DNA of 64,000 bases from Eustoma russellianum (GCA_036186865.1 AP025040.1:15760939-15824938); one strand, 5' to 3'; shown: positions 35,180-46,525, numbered from the stretch's first letter. The notes: a model not told the origin generated them from the letters alone. A program made the numbers and translations.

Positions 35180-35480
35180 GGTGACCTGTAATGTTAATCG
35201 GGATGGAAAATATAAGCCGAGGTGCATTACAGGGCACAAAGTGTCTGTAACGTTAACCGGGATGGAAATATAAGCCGGGGTGCGTTACAGGGTATAAAGT
35301 TCTCTGCAATGTTAATCGGGATGGAAATATAAGCCGAGGTGCATTGTAGGATATAAAGTTGTCTATGATGTTAATCGGGATGGAAATATAAGCCGAGGTG
35401 CACCACAGGGTATAAAGTTGTTTGTAACGTTAACCGGGATGGAAATATAAGCCGGGGTGCGTTACAGGGTATAAAGTTAC
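35180..35480. repeat. Five tandem ~58-bp repeats in right LTR of the nested element
   Basis: Counterpart of 29175-29475. Unit variants (GTTAATCGGGATGG versus GTTAACCGGGATGG) occur in a different order from the left LTR, which suggests exchange among units after insertion. Confidence 0.8.
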
Positions 35481-36389
35481 GAGACCGGACATTGTGACAT
35501 GCATTGCACTGTTTTGAAAAGAAATTGTTCATGCATTTGTGACTGTGTAGTGTAGTGCATATTTTGTCATGCATCACGTGAGTCAGTTGTGATGTTTGTT
35601 ATGTGACTTGAATGATCGTTAATTGTTAATGGATAAGAATTACTGTTTTATGTTCTTGTGTTGTTAAATATAAGCTCTTGAAAGTATACAAGACAGGTGC
35701 CCCATTACCCCTTGAATTATATATTACTCATGTCTTGCCATGTGTTGATCCCGTATGTCTTATAAGCGGGTTACTTGCTAGCATTTTCGCTAAGGGTACT
35801 ACCTTTGTGATGCAGGAGAGCCTAAGTACGATATGATTTTCATTGAAGATGACGGCGAGTGGGTGCAATGGGATGCTTAGAACGTGTTGGGGAATTGTTT
35901 AGACCGATTCTTGTTGTTTCGTTTCTTAGTTCATTTGAGGATCTAGATGGCTGCATCCATAACCAGTTATCGATATTCACTTTATCTTTTGGACATACTG
36001 CTTTGGTGGTTTGGAATTTAATAGTTATATGTTTCCGCCCTTATTTCTCTTACGTCATCGATGATGTGTATTCGAGAGATGAGACGTCTTGTAGTCTTCT
36101 CAGTAAGCTACGACGGGTGCACCGGTTCGGATTCTGTTATCCAGGTCGGGGCGCTACATGCTGCACTCTCAAGTACATGTATGGATCGTTGCACCTGAAT
36201 ATTACCTTCTGCACTCACCTGATCCTGCATATGTTTCATACCAAATACCTTTGCAGCTAGACCGGCATTTGAGTATGCTGCTGTTTATGCACTAGTGCTT
36301 GGGTACTTCATTGCCTTCTCTGCCAAGGCTTCAACACCCCTCCCCCATCAAACCTGACTTCTGAAATATATTATGCACTCCTAATGTAG

Positions 36390-37140
36390 AGGTCAAGTTA
36401 TATAATCTTTTAGAATCAAGAGCATTAGTGAAAAAATATGTCAGCTGGTACTCTGTCCTAACAAGCATAGTTTTCACCACTCCCTATTGATACTTATCTC
36501 TTACAATGTGACAATCTATTTCTATATGCTTTGTCCTCTCATGGAAAACGGGATTTTTTACTATGTAGACTGCACTTTTATTGTCACAAAAAAGCTCAAC
36601 TGGCTCATCCTGATTAATCTCTAGATCTCTCATCAAGTATAGTATCCGTTGGATCTCACAGGTAGCTAAGGCTACGGCCCTGTATTCTGCCTCAGAGGAT
36701 GATTTGGAGACAGTGGTTTGCTTCTTTGTCTTCTAAGATATCAAGACATCTCCAATAAACATGCAATAGCCTATGATGGGCTTCCTGGTCTCAACACACC
36801 CCCCAGTCTGAATCAGCAAAAGCCTTTAACTTCAGATTCTTTTGGCTAGGAAACAACAGGCCTTGATCAACCGTGTCTTTGATATATCTTAAAAGCATGT
36901 GTGTGGCCTGAACATGCATCTCAGATGGAGCGTCTAAAAACTGACTGACTTGTTATATAGCATATGAAATATTAGGTCTGGTAATAGTGAGACACAACAG
37001 CTTACCCAACAGCCTTATATCCCCAAACACATCAGCAACAAGAGGAGAGTCATTATGTGAAAGTTTAAGGTGCTGCTCCATAGGAGTACTAGCAGGCTTA
37101 GCACCTGGGAAACCAGCCTCATCTATAAGCTCCATGGCAT
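36390..37140 (-). pseudogene. Copia pol C-terminus: RT end and RNase H
   Basis: Minus strand: 37135-36953 gives FPGAKPASTPMEQHLKLSHN and LLCLTITRPNISYAI, the connection between RT and RNase H. 36830-36390 continues with ADSDWGG, a SKSSSEAEYRAVALATCEI stretch, LFCDNKSAVYIVKNPVFHE and RTKHIEIDCHIVRDK, a well-preserved RNase H with its Asp and Glu residues. Protease, integrase and the RT active site are gone, because the next coding piece is gag. Confidence 0.85.
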
Positions 37141-37239
37141 ATTTTCTTCGACATGCCGTAATCTCCTTGGGACCTAGCCACTTCTAGTCCCAAGGGAGGG
37201 TGATAGATTCTATCAGTCTGGTCATACTGTTGAGTCTAA

Positions 37240-38110
37240 AAATATGTCTCAACTACTTCTATCATGTTTGTTTGATTCTTAAAATTAAAACTAGGAGGGA
37301 ACCCATGTTTCTTATAGAACCTTTCTACCGTGTGTCATACCATTCCACAATGAGTGCATTTTGGTTTTCTGGTCCCTTTTGGGAAAAATGTTCCACTACC
37401 CCTTCTGCAACTATCTTTCTGTCCTCTATATGCAAAGGAATTAGCCATTACACTCTCATTATTAGTTCCTTCCATCATCTTAGCTGTGGGATTGTTAACA
37501 AAAGATCCTTGTCATTCATACTAGTGACCTTCCTTTCATATTTAAATTTCGTAAAAAAATACAGTGTTAATGTCAGGCAGTGGTGTCATGATAAAGACAT
37601 GTGACTTCACCGGTTCATACTCCTCGTTTAAACCTTTCACAAATTTTATTACATAATCACTCTGCACAAATGCATGCATTTTTATGGCAACATCATAGGT
37701 ACATCCAAGAAACACGCACTTAGGCACTGGTCTAAGTGTCATCATCTCCTCTCAAACAACCTTAAACATATTAAAGTAATCATTGACTAAAGATGTATCC
37801 TGTTTAATAGCATAGAAAATTTCCAATAAATCTGATAATGTAAAAGGGTCTCCATTTCCATACCTGAGTTTGAGGTCAAACCACACCTCATAGGCTATGT
37901 CATACCACATTACACTTTATGCAATCGAAGGAGATACAGAATTCATAATCCATGAATGAACCATAGAGTTAACTTGTCTCATGTTTGACGCTGAGTATCA
38001 TTAGGACTAGGTGCAGGAATAGAGCCATCAATAAAACCAACCTTATTCTTGATAAGCAACGCCATCTCAAAAATTCTACTCCATGAATGATAATTATGTC
38101 GATTCAGCAG
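37240..38110 (-). pseudogene. Copia gag remnant with broken zinc knuckle
   Basis: From about 38100 the minus strand encodes an N-terminal gag part (GLIDGSIPAPSPNDT), then KFVKGLNEEYEPVKSHVFIM with TPLPDIN, and near 37350 KPKCTHCGMV, a stop, then HTVERFYKKHGFPP. The CCHC knuckle therefore has a stop in place of a Gly and Phe instead of the final Cys. There are frame changes in between. It belongs to the copia element with LTRs at 27172 and 38354. Confidence 0.75.
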
Positions 38111-38907
38111 AGGTTTAGCCAGAATGATAACAGGCTATCATTCGGATGCAAGTAAAGTAGATTAGACATAGGATTTTCTTGACCTTGATGGTAATTAGGT
38201 CTCTGATTACTAGAAGTGGCTGCACACATAAGTCTTGAACTTACAATCACACAACTAAGAATAGGTAAACTGGGAACAGAAAAATCAAACACAAGTAACT
38301 AATAAACAGACACAGAAATTCAGTAAGAACTCTAAATAATTCGTCTGACACCATGATAAAATATTCAACTCACGACAAGAACTTCAAGTCAGCACTGAAT
38401 CAGCAATACACAAACATCAGTTGCATTGAAATCTAAAGGCAACAATATAATTTTCGAGGAAAAAGAAACAAAATTTTAAAATTGTGACCTTGGCGCCAAA
38501 ACTGTGCACCAAGAACAAAGAACAGAAGGAAGATGATTTAGCTGGAAAAATTCTGTATTATGAATGAATAACCGTCTGATACAGCCTTAGGTATATATAG
38601 TACATCAATAGAACCTTCTAGAACTGAATTACACACGTGATCCTACTCCACTAGCTAACCATCTAACTACTATGTAACCATTAAATGATCTGACATGGCA
38701 CCGTGCTTTTAGGCTGGAAATGACTTGCTACAGTCTCAACTATATACATGTATGGATCGTTGCACCTGAATATTACCTCCCGCACTCGTCTGATCTTGTA
38801 TATGTTTCATACCAAATACCTTTACATCTGAATTGGTATTTGAGTATGCTGCTGTTTCTGCACTAGTGCTTGGGTACTTCATTGCCTTCTCTGCTGAGGT
38901 TTCAACA

Positions 38908-39149
38908 ACTTATAACACGTATAATATGACCATTCTTAATGGGAGTGATTATACCACCATTGCTATAGCGTTTTTACTATTAGATCCTTTAGGACAATTA
39001 CCTAGCCGACACTGTGTTAAAGCGTTCCATTCTACCTATTGTGTCACACATAGAAAAGCATACATTGCGGGACTATGATAATGAAAGATGACAATGAAAG
39101 ATCACATACGAATTCTAAATCCTTTTTAGCACAAAGGTTGAATCCCCAC
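38908..39149. other. Non-coding flank of the copia element
   Basis: Nothing is recognised between the copia LTR end and the next SINE. Confidence 0.5.
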
Positions 39150-39382
39150 CTTAAAGGCCTACACACCCCGGCCCGACGAGGCAGTTGGAAAAATGTAAAT
39201 CAAGTACTCAGCAACCGCTAAGGGAGAGGCACATAACACGCAGATCTACAGTAGGGGCCCACCCTCAACATCCAGATTGGAGTCTGAAGATAAGACACCT
39301 ACAATGCAGGCTGCGGGATTCGAACCTTGCACCTTGTTAGCAAATCTGCCTCTCCGAAACCAACTGAGCTATGTTCCGCGGG
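39150..39382 (-). mobile_element. tRNA-derived SINE with clear Pol III boxes
   Basis: The minus strand starts CCCGCGGAACA, then A box TAGCTCAGTTGG (39371-39360), then B box GGTTCGAATCC (39326-39316), a near-canonical tRNA promoter spacing of about 34 bp between boxes. A body of about 150 bp follows. The tRNA head could be mistaken for a tRNA gene, but there is no acceptor-stem pairing or TGG-type 3' end. Confidence 0.75.
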
Positions 39383-40089
39383 AAAATGAATTCTAAATCC
39401 TTGTTCAAGACAATGAAGACTGTCCTGCAATCGTAAAAACCTACATGAAACTTAGAAATAATAGACAGGCTTCGTAAGGAAAAGAAAAAGACCTTACATG
39501 ATGTTTAGGTTGCACATAGATCTATGATTTTAATTTAATCAAATTTTTTAATGATCATCCGACAACTAATCGTCTCTATGCGAGATACTGTAGTATTCAA
39601 ATGAAATTTAAGAAATTTCAAAGACAACAACGATATTTAGAATAAAATGCAAAGATGAACTATATGATCTTTATGAGTAAATAGTAGATAAAAGGTCAAT
39701 TATTAATCAATAAAAAATGGTATATATTAAAAATAAAAATTGCTAGCATATGGTATATTATATCTTTTTGGAGGGGGGGGGGGGGGGGGTTCAAAGATAC
39801 ATAAAGTTTTGCCCAAAAGTTGCATTTTGGACCACGTACAGATGAATCAATGAAAAACATTATGATTATTCAATGAATGAAAAGCTAAGTCATTTAGTAA
39901 TAATCCAGGTGCTATATTTTTGCAGGACTATAGCTATAGCCATAGGGTTTGTTATTTTTTAACTTATCTGTCCCTTTGATTGATTGATACTCATGTCACC
40001 ACACAAACATTCACAAACAAAGGAGAGAGGCCCATCATCCATTTGTATTCGGGTAGAGGAAAAGGAAGTTTGATTCTAAAGACATGCAT
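39383..40089. other. Non-coding AT-rich stretch with 17-bp poly-G run
   Basis: Seventeen consecutive G residues lie at 39773-39789. There is no gene or recognised repeat. Confidence 0.7.
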
Positions 40090-40262
40090 AGTGTGTGTAT
40101 TCCAGTGATGCTCGGCCGAATGTCTGGTTGCACGGGACACCTTGTGTGCGTCATTACGTAAGTCCTCACCTAACCTAAGAAGCTATTGAATTCCTAATTT
40201 ATATCCTCAACAATACTTCTTAATACTGAAGCGGTGGAGGCTTAAGGACTAGAGATTTTGTA
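40090..40262 (+). mobile_element. SINE body fragment (same family as 45725)
   Basis: Contains CCGAATGTCTGGTTGCACGG, then a CACCTTGTGTGCGTCATTACG stretch, ATTCCTAATTTATATCCTC and an AAGCGGTGGAGG ending, in the same order as at 44150-44280 and 45825-45930. The head is lost or diverged. Confidence 0.55.
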
Positions 40263-40725
40263 TTTTGTTATAACAAAGGAGAGAGAAAATATAGGGCTAG
40301 AGATAGCTGAGTTTCCCAATGAATTTTAGCCTGAAAATGGGTTAAGAAGGTAAGGGTTTCTTTTTGAAATACGAGAGGATGCAGCAGGCTCAAGTTGACT
40401 AAGAATTTTTGTGATTTAAGTCAATCTGTTTCTTCCACAATAAAAAAAGCTGCATTTTTAGAATATAATATGTTTTATCAACTTCTCCCATCATTAATGC
40501 AGAGAATGAAAGCTCACTGCCCAATTTGATTTTTCTGGATTTTTTTCTTTGGTCCGATAAATTGTCTCATTCTTCACTATGAAAACGATAGCTTTGGTTG
40601 GTTTTCAAGAGAATGTAAGTCGGTTTCCGTCATATTAAGTAAAGGACTATATCAATTATTATTATTATTCATTTTCAATAACTTATCTCATAAAAAGAAC
40701 ATCCCCATGGAAATATGTATGTGTG

Positions 40726-40729
<4 letters not shown>

Positions 40730-40776
<47 letters not shown>
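40730..40776. repeat. TA microsatellite
   Basis: Pure TA run, preceded by a TG-rich tract at 40715-40733. Confidence 0.95.
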
Positions 40777-40781
<5 letters not shown>

Positions 40782-40915
40782 TAAACGGAAGGATGCCTTC
40801 CGAGCTTTATTTATGCATCAAATATCCCACGTTAAATGGCCGAGGGTAGCCGTTACTACAAAGTAAAATAAAAGAAAACGTAATCAAATGATCAGTCGTG
40901 GGACTACTAAGTTAT

Positions 40916-41528
40916 CTATATTTCAAAAGAACGATGACTTCCTCGTCGGGTAACCATTGAGGACGGTGGGGGTGGTGGAAGATCCTTCCGAGCTCTGCGC
41001 TTCTTCCGAGTTAGTCTGCCAATCCCGCCACCAGTTATCATGCGACACTCCATATCATCTCCCGCAATGAGCAAACTCTCGCGGATATCATCATAGTCAT
41101 TCCCTTTACGTCGAGTATATAAGCGAGAAGCTTCATTGTCCGAACCTAGTGCCAAATCAACTTCCTTTTCCTCGTCCCGAAAGTGATCTTGATAGAATTG
41201 TTCAATTAAGGGATCATGATCAGACTGGCCACTGGCTGGCATTATCGCTAGTGGAGCTGGCAATTCAATTTGAATGGATTGAATCTGGACTTCCGGAGCC
41301 ACTGCAGACGGTGGGTTCATCTCTTGAGCATGTTGTACAGTCGTGTCTGAAATCTCTAAGGGCGGAGGAGGTATGTGGACTGCTCTCTCGTTGATGTTAG
41401 ATTCATCAACCTGGATAGATAATGTAGCGGAAGTATCTATCTGCTGCTGATCCTGTCGCTCTTGAACTTCTAATGTTGGCGGCACTAATAGTACAGGACA
41501 TAAATCTGCAGTCAACCGAGAGAAAATC

Positions 41529-41530
<2 letters not shown>
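40916..41530 (-). CDS. Uncharacterised 204-codon ORF between two TA microsatellites
   Basis: An uninterrupted minus-strand frame starts at an ATG touching the right TA tract and ends at 40916. I do not recognise the protein. The first half is Pro/Glu/Ile/Gln-rich and low in order. The middle is acidic (DHFRDEEKEVDLALGSDNEA). The end is basic and Pro-rich (RLTRKKRRARKD, then PPPPPSS and MVTRRGS). About 115 bp beyond the stop the minus strand has an AATAAA (in CATAAATAAAGCTC) and ends GCATCCTTCCGTTTAAAC at the left TA tract, as a transcript or LINE 3' end would. A CTGCAG near the start could be a splice acceptor of a longer gene. It may be a C-terminal exon carried by a retroelement; there is no domain evidence. 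Confidence 0.4.

Positions 41531-41582
<52 letters not shown>
41531..41582. repeat. TA microsatellite
   Basis: Pure TA run followed by ATGCATATGCATATACG-type repeats. Confidence 0.95.
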
Positions 41583-41585
<3 letters not shown>

Positions 41586-42218
41586 TATGCATATACGTAT
41601 ATGCATATAATTATAGATATGTATGTCTAGATGGGTAGACACATAGAATAACATATTCTACACTTAACATTAATCAATTTTAAAATAAAGGACTTGACCA
41701 TATGTGTTTGGGAAAGAAAATTAAGTATGAAAATTTAATATATGTCTTAAATGTTACCTGGTAAGTGATCTTTCGATAATGTATGTCATCTATATATAAG
41801 AATATTTATTATATTGATACATGAGTACAATAGAGAGGGTTTGACCCTGATTCATCGATTTGTATTAGTTCTGGGTAATGACTAGGATAACAAATAATTA
41901 CCCCTGGAATATTTTAAAGATTGCATCAATACTCCTAGAGAAGTCAAACAAAATGTAACCTACGCCCGTGATTTTTTATGCATGTATACAAATAGCCAAA
42001 GTGACAATCTGACAGTCTTAAGTTATATATCGACTTTTGAATTTTCCATGTCGAAATATATCCACCTTTTCATATTGTGCAGGTGATAACTGGTAACAAA
42101 ACATCACCTTGTCTAGTATGGTTTCTGATCCTTAACGTTGTACGAAGTACTTTTACTCGTGCCCCCGTGCATATCTCAATTAATACTTGGGTTGGAACAT
42201 TACTCTAGAAAGATGTAG
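41583..42218. other. Non-coding stretch; right end belongs to a SINE split by a hAT element
   Basis: AT-rich with no gene. The last ~60 bp (CTTGGGTTGGAACATTACTC onward) continues in sense with the SINE-like text after 44051. Confidence 0.55.
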
Positions 42219-42226
42219 GTTCAAAC

Positions 42227-44051
42227 CAGGGGCGGAGGGAAGGGGGGGCCTGAGGGCACGTGGCCCCCCAACGTCGACGAAAAAATCATATAGATAGGTA
42301 GGTGTATTTGTATTTTTGGTCATTCAGTTCAAAGTGTGCCCCTGCTTGATAGAAAAATAACTCTCCGTTACGTGGTCACATAGTGTTTAGCGTTTGTCAA
42401 TTCTCTGCTAAGTGACTAAAATGTGTCTAAAACTTACCGAAAGTTCAGTCTCTTAAATATATTAAAAAATTTAAAAAGGGCTAAAACTTTTTTTAAAATT
42501 GCAAAAAGATTAAAATAAAAAATCTCATTGACTTTTCAGTTGTCCCCACGGTTGTTGTCCAAGCAACCTCAATAGCTAGGTTTTTTTTAATGTTGTTGGT
42601 TGTTTTTACCCGATTCACACACGTTTTCCACATCGTTTAGGCGCATTTTGGACAACCCCCACATATTTTGGAGTTTATCTTTGGCGGTAAGGGTTTTTCT
42701 GGTTGGAATAAGATCTGGTTTTCTAATTTGAATTGTGTCGGATGGTGTTTTTCTTTTGTTCGGAAGGTTTGGCTTATTTTGGAAGCTGAAATCGGCCAAG
42801 AAGGAAGAATTCAAGGTTTGGAAAATCTTGGAACACAAATTGGTGGTTTTCTTTCCCAATTCCCAAACGGTTTTATGAACACTGATTAGGGTTTCCTCTT
42901 ATGCGTGGTTTCCAGGGTGTTTAGATGAAGCTGAGTGTCGGTCAAGAAGGGTAGCAAGAACAAACATTTTTACAATCAAATTCTCAAGCAAGATTAACAA
43001 TAATTCATTAAGAGGTAAATATTCAAACCTACATTTTTTTATGATGTTTTCTTTTTTCAAACGGTAAATCTTGTGGGCGATGTCGTCTGTTTGGATTCTG
43101 CAATTGGTTTGATGGTTTCCCCTTGCAATTTAGATTGTTTTAGTATGTGCTATGTAAGGTAATCGTTGAAAACTAGTGGACTTCTTTGCATTAGTTTGCT
43201 TACGAAGATGAAAGTTTTTTTTTTTGGTTGCTAAGCTTACGAATCCTGTGAGGGCTGATGCTTGATAGTTGGTACATATTAATTTGAAAACGGCATACGG
43301 TTGTACCACTCCGTTGCGGGAAGATGCTACAATTACACAGCTTTTATGATTTTATTTGGTTGCTCTAAAGTCGTTTCAAATTTAAGAGCTACACATACCT
43401 TTAGATTGCATTCAAATCTTTAGTGTTGGATGTTGCTGGTGTGAAAACTATTTTACGCATTCCAAACAACCGTGTATACCATATATGATTGGTTCATTGA
43501 TTCAGCATTCAGAAAGTAAACTGTAAAAGGTAATCTGCTTTTCCAACTGCCCATTGTTAAACACTAGCTTTTGTGACAGTTGTTTGTTTCTAATTTTTCT
43601 ACAATGAATATCATCAAGACCGATGTACACAACCTTTTGGGAGGATGACGTACTATAGGATTGTTTATTGTGTGTTACTTTGAGCATGAAACTTTTAGCA
43701 CCATTGAAGATGATATTATGCAACGATTTCAATCAATGTCATCTCGAAAAACCTTTTTGCATCCTTTGACAACTCCTTCTCTTTCTACAATAGGCAAATA
43801 AAAAGTATGTATTTATGTATATTACTATATTCGTTTAATAATTATGATTTGCATATTGTTTGTTGTGTATTGTTTATTTTTTTTGTACATTGGTTGGTAG
43901 ATGTGATTTCTTTCACGTATTTTATGTTATAATACAAAAATAATGTCTACAAGATTTTATCAATTTTCCCGGTCTGAACGGTCACATGTGGTATTTCTGT
44001 GGCGAAGCCTGTCAGTGCCCTCCCAAGAAGGGACTCCTGGCTCCGCCATTG
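42227..44051. mobile_element. hAT-type DNA transposon relic with perfect 8-bp target duplication
   Basis: The ends are CAGGGGCGGAG on the left and, reversed, CAATGGCGGAG on the right (11-bp inverted ends, two mismatches). GTTCAAAC flanks both ends (42219-42226 and 44052-44059). An 8-bp duplication with CAGGGGCGGAG-like ends indicates the hAT superfamily. The 1.8-kb interior has no transposase frame. A short + strand piece near 43690-43755 (FSTIEDDIMQRFQSM) faintly recalls the C-terminal end of plant TTF-type hAT transposases, which suggests internal deletion of a once longer element. Confidence 0.88.
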
Positions 44052-44059
44052 GTTCAAAC

Positions 44060-44290
44060 CAGGACACACGCAGTGTGAGTGCAATCCTGATATCTGGACC
44101 AGTAATGGCGAAGCCATTATATCCGGCTCAATTGGGTTAGATGGTTGCTGGCCTAGTTTGCAGTAGACACTTTGCAGTGGGTCTCTTGCAAAGCTTGCCA
44201 ACCTAAAAGACCGCTGAATTCCTTATTTGTATCGTCCACGAAGCTACTAGGAGCTAAAGCGGTAGGTCTACAGGGCCAGGGGTATTGATT
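44060..44290 (+). mobile_element. SINE-like element carrying the hAT insertion
   Basis: GGCTCAATTGG near 44125 resembles an A box. TAGTTTGCAGTAGAC, GGTCTCTTGC, CTGAATTCCTTATTTGTAT and AAGCGGTAGG follow the order of the SINE family at 40090 and 45725. The hAT element lies just upstream, so the pre-insertion SINE probably extended into 42180-42226. Confidence 0.5.
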
Positions 44291-44423
44291 TTTGCTCCAA
44301 AAGTACTTTTACTCGTTATTTTCACGTCTGAAAGCTATAAGCCACAATTATTTCCTAACAAGAACTTATTCGCCCTAGCCCCAAACATTTGAAAGTGATG
44401 GAAGATTGTATCATGTACACAAT

Positions 44424-44435
<12 letters not shown>

Positions 44436-44497
<62 letters not shown>
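44436..44497. repeat. TA microsatellite
   Basis: A CA repeat leading into a pure TA run of about 60 bp. Confidence 0.95.
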
Positions 44498-44500
<3 letters not shown>

Positions 44501-44775
44501 CATATGTAAATAAGTAGGACGGTGTGATTAAATATTACATTCAAAGTACGATGTACAAAAGCACATAAACAGTTACACGTGAGATTCTTGTTATGGAAAA
44601 GTTCGGCCATATTCTCTCTCTTGGATCTCACATATTACCTAATAACTAGGACATGTGCCCTAAGTTTGAATTTCTTGTCACTTGGTTAAATGTACGTTTT
44701 CAGTTTGATGTGATATGACCTAGCAATATCAAACTCTTTATTTTTCACAGTCCTTTCTCTTTGTGGCAAAAGGTT
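44498..44775. other. Non-coding stretch
   Basis: Nothing recognised. Confidence 0.5.
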
Positions 44776-44955
44776 ATATCCCAACCCAAAGGATCATCAC
44801 TGTTCCAGCCCCAAGGAGCTGCGTAGAGGATGTAAATCAGGAGTCCAACGGCCTTCTAGATTTTGTAAGATCTTATATAGTTACCCATACAAATTGTCCT
44901 GCACAAACTAGACTTTTGGTCTGGCAGCAGAGAGCACCGTCCTTTCTCTTCTCTT
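44776..44955 (-). mobile_element. SINE body fragment, reverse orientation
   Basis: GATGTAAATCAGGAGTCCAA, then ACCCATACAAATTGTCCTGC and AAACTAGACTTTTGGTCTGG are the reverse of the SINE body at 45825-45930 and match 6660-6790 in orientation. Confidence 0.6.
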
Positions 44956-45724
44956 TGGTATGAGTGGGGTGGGGTGGGGGATTAATAAGCCACGTGCATT
45001 GAGCCGTGCCTTTATTCCCTTGTCTATCTATTATCGATAAATGAATAAATATTGTGATAGAATAACAGGAATGACGAGTCACATGTATTCGATCTATGTG
45101 CTTGTTTATCTATTATTGACAAATGTATAGGTTTTTGTCTATTCATTATCGATTAATGAATGGTAGAATAACAAGAATGACGTACGAGCCACACGTATTG
45201 AACACACCCATATATGTGCTTGTCTATCTATTATTGACTAATGAATAATTATTATGATATGTAGTAATTATTCATTGATACAATAAAATTTGTCAAGAAC
45301 ATATACTAATGAAACAATATGCGCCTGCCCAAAAGTCGTAGAGTGACCTTTATAATGTTTTAGCTTGTGATCTTTTTTTTAATGATATTGGGATCTATTG
45401 CTTGATTTCTCAAGTTTATATATCTGCATAAATTGTTTCTCTTACTAAGTTATTTATTACTTGAGATCGTAGACTATGATTCCACAGTAAAGGGACTAAA
45501 CACCAGACATGAAACTGGAAAAGGGAAAGAAAAAAAACACTATGCATGAGATTCTTCCATATTTCTAGTACTTTTTTTCCTACTAAGTAAATTAGCCACC
45601 TTGAAATATGAGAACATACTTTGGCCACAAAAGCGATTCAACCTGATTTTCCCTCCTGTCCTATAGTTTTAATGCAAAATTCCGCTCCCGCAAAATTAGG
45701 TTATTGATCATATTCTTCCACGAA

Positions 45725-45936
45725 ATAGTTCAGTTGGTATTTAGATTGAGATTTGCTCCAAGAAGTCAAGATTTAGACTCCAAGAACAAGTAAAGTGTGG
45801 GTGTTCTACTGCTGTTAGGCCAAATGTCTAGTTTGCAGGGGGCACCTTGTTTGGGTCACTGCGTTAGATCTCATCCAATTTAAAGGGCAATGGGCTCCTG
45901 ATTTGTATCCTCCACACATGATCCTTGGGGCCGGGT
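45725..45936 (+). mobile_element. tRNA-derived SINE
   Basis: A box TAGTTCAGTTGG at 45726-45737. The B-box region is degenerate (AAGATTTAGACTCC near 45768). The body holds GGCCAAATGTCTAGTTTGCA, then a GGGGGCACCTTG stretch and CTCCTGATTTGTATCCTCCA. It is the best-preserved copy of this family in the window. Confidence 0.65.
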
Positions 45937-46470
45937 GAGAGATTTCACCTACTCCAAGGTTATTGATCATCTAGAAATTAAAGATCATTAAAAGAATATG
46001 TTAGGTGTCAAGGTGCAGGCTATTGTGCAACTACCAGCTAACAGTCTGTAGTTCAATTGATTAACATTTTTGACTTCTTAGTGAATTAATAACAATGGCG
46101 AACCTTGAAACAACTGGTAAGACTGTTGTTTTATGATCTTGAGGTCGCGGGTTTGAACTGCGAAAACAACTTCTTGCATAAAGTGTAAGGTAAGGCTGCG
46201 TATGAGAGATTTCACCTACTCCAAGGTTATTGATCATCTAGAAATTAAAGATCATTAAAAGAATATGTTAGGTGTCAAAGTGCAGGCTATTGTGCAACTA
46301 CCAGCTAACAGTCTGTAGTTCAATTGATTAACATTTTTGACTTCCTAGTGAATTAAGAACAATGGCGGAACTTGAAACAATTGGTAAGACTGTTGTTTTA
46401 TGATCTTGAGGTCGCGGGTTTGAACTGCGAAAAGGACTTCTTGCATAAAGTGTAAGGTAAGGCTGCGTAC
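45937..46470 (+). repeat. 267-bp tandem duplication containing an Au-SINE-like head
   Basis: 45937-46203 and 46204-46470 match with few differences. Each unit ends inside an Au SINE (ACTGTTGTTTTATGATCTTG, then GGTCGCGGGTTTGAACTGCG, then TAAGGCTGCGTA). Only the second copy continues into the rest of the SINE (CATCAGATCGCTCTC to about 46525). The break between units falls in the middle of the SINE. Confidence 0.88.
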
Positions 46471-46525
46471 ATCAGATCGCTCTCTCCTGACCCTACAAAC
46501 GCGGAAGACTAATGCACCGAAAACG

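Larger units (their letters stand above)
27528..36158 (+). mobile_element. Large retrotransposon derivative (Tekay/Del-like gypsy) nested in a copia LTR
   Basis: The element is 8631 bp. The left LTR is 27528-30157 (2630 bp) and the right LTR 33564-36158 (2595 bp), both starting TGTTACGCCCCGC and ending GGGGCGCTA(T/C)A. TGCTG flanks it on both sides (27523-27527 and 36159-36163). The primer site TGGTATCAGAGCC (30160-30172) follows the left LTR by two bases, and the polypurine tract AAGGGGGGTGGAA (33551-33563) precedes the right LTR. The ending CGAGGACGAAACTTTTTGTA, just before that tract, is typical of Tekay/Del chromoviruses. The internal region (30158-33563) has a short gag-like start and no protease, RT or integrase, so it depends on another element for movement. 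Confidence 0.92.
27172..38907 (-). mobile_element. Copia element, internally deleted, left LTR split by a nested gypsy-type element
   Basis: The right LTR is 38354-38907 (554 bp; TGATAAAATATTC to TTTCAACA). The left LTR is the same sequence in two pieces, 27172-27527 and 36159-36336, with the nested element between them. The minus-strand primer site TGGTGTCAGA (38353-38344) adjoins the right LTR, and a purine-rich tract (TGATGGGGGAGGGG, minus) adjoins the left LTR at 36337-36350. Flanks ATTTA and ACTTA agree at four of five positions. Only about 2 kb of internal sequence is left, so the copy is non-autonomous. Confidence 0.88.

Noticed and set aside
39316..39382. Possible tRNA gene on the minus strand (good A and B boxes)
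   Set aside because: No acceptor-stem pairing or complete cloverleaf; the tRNA-like head continues into a SINE body.
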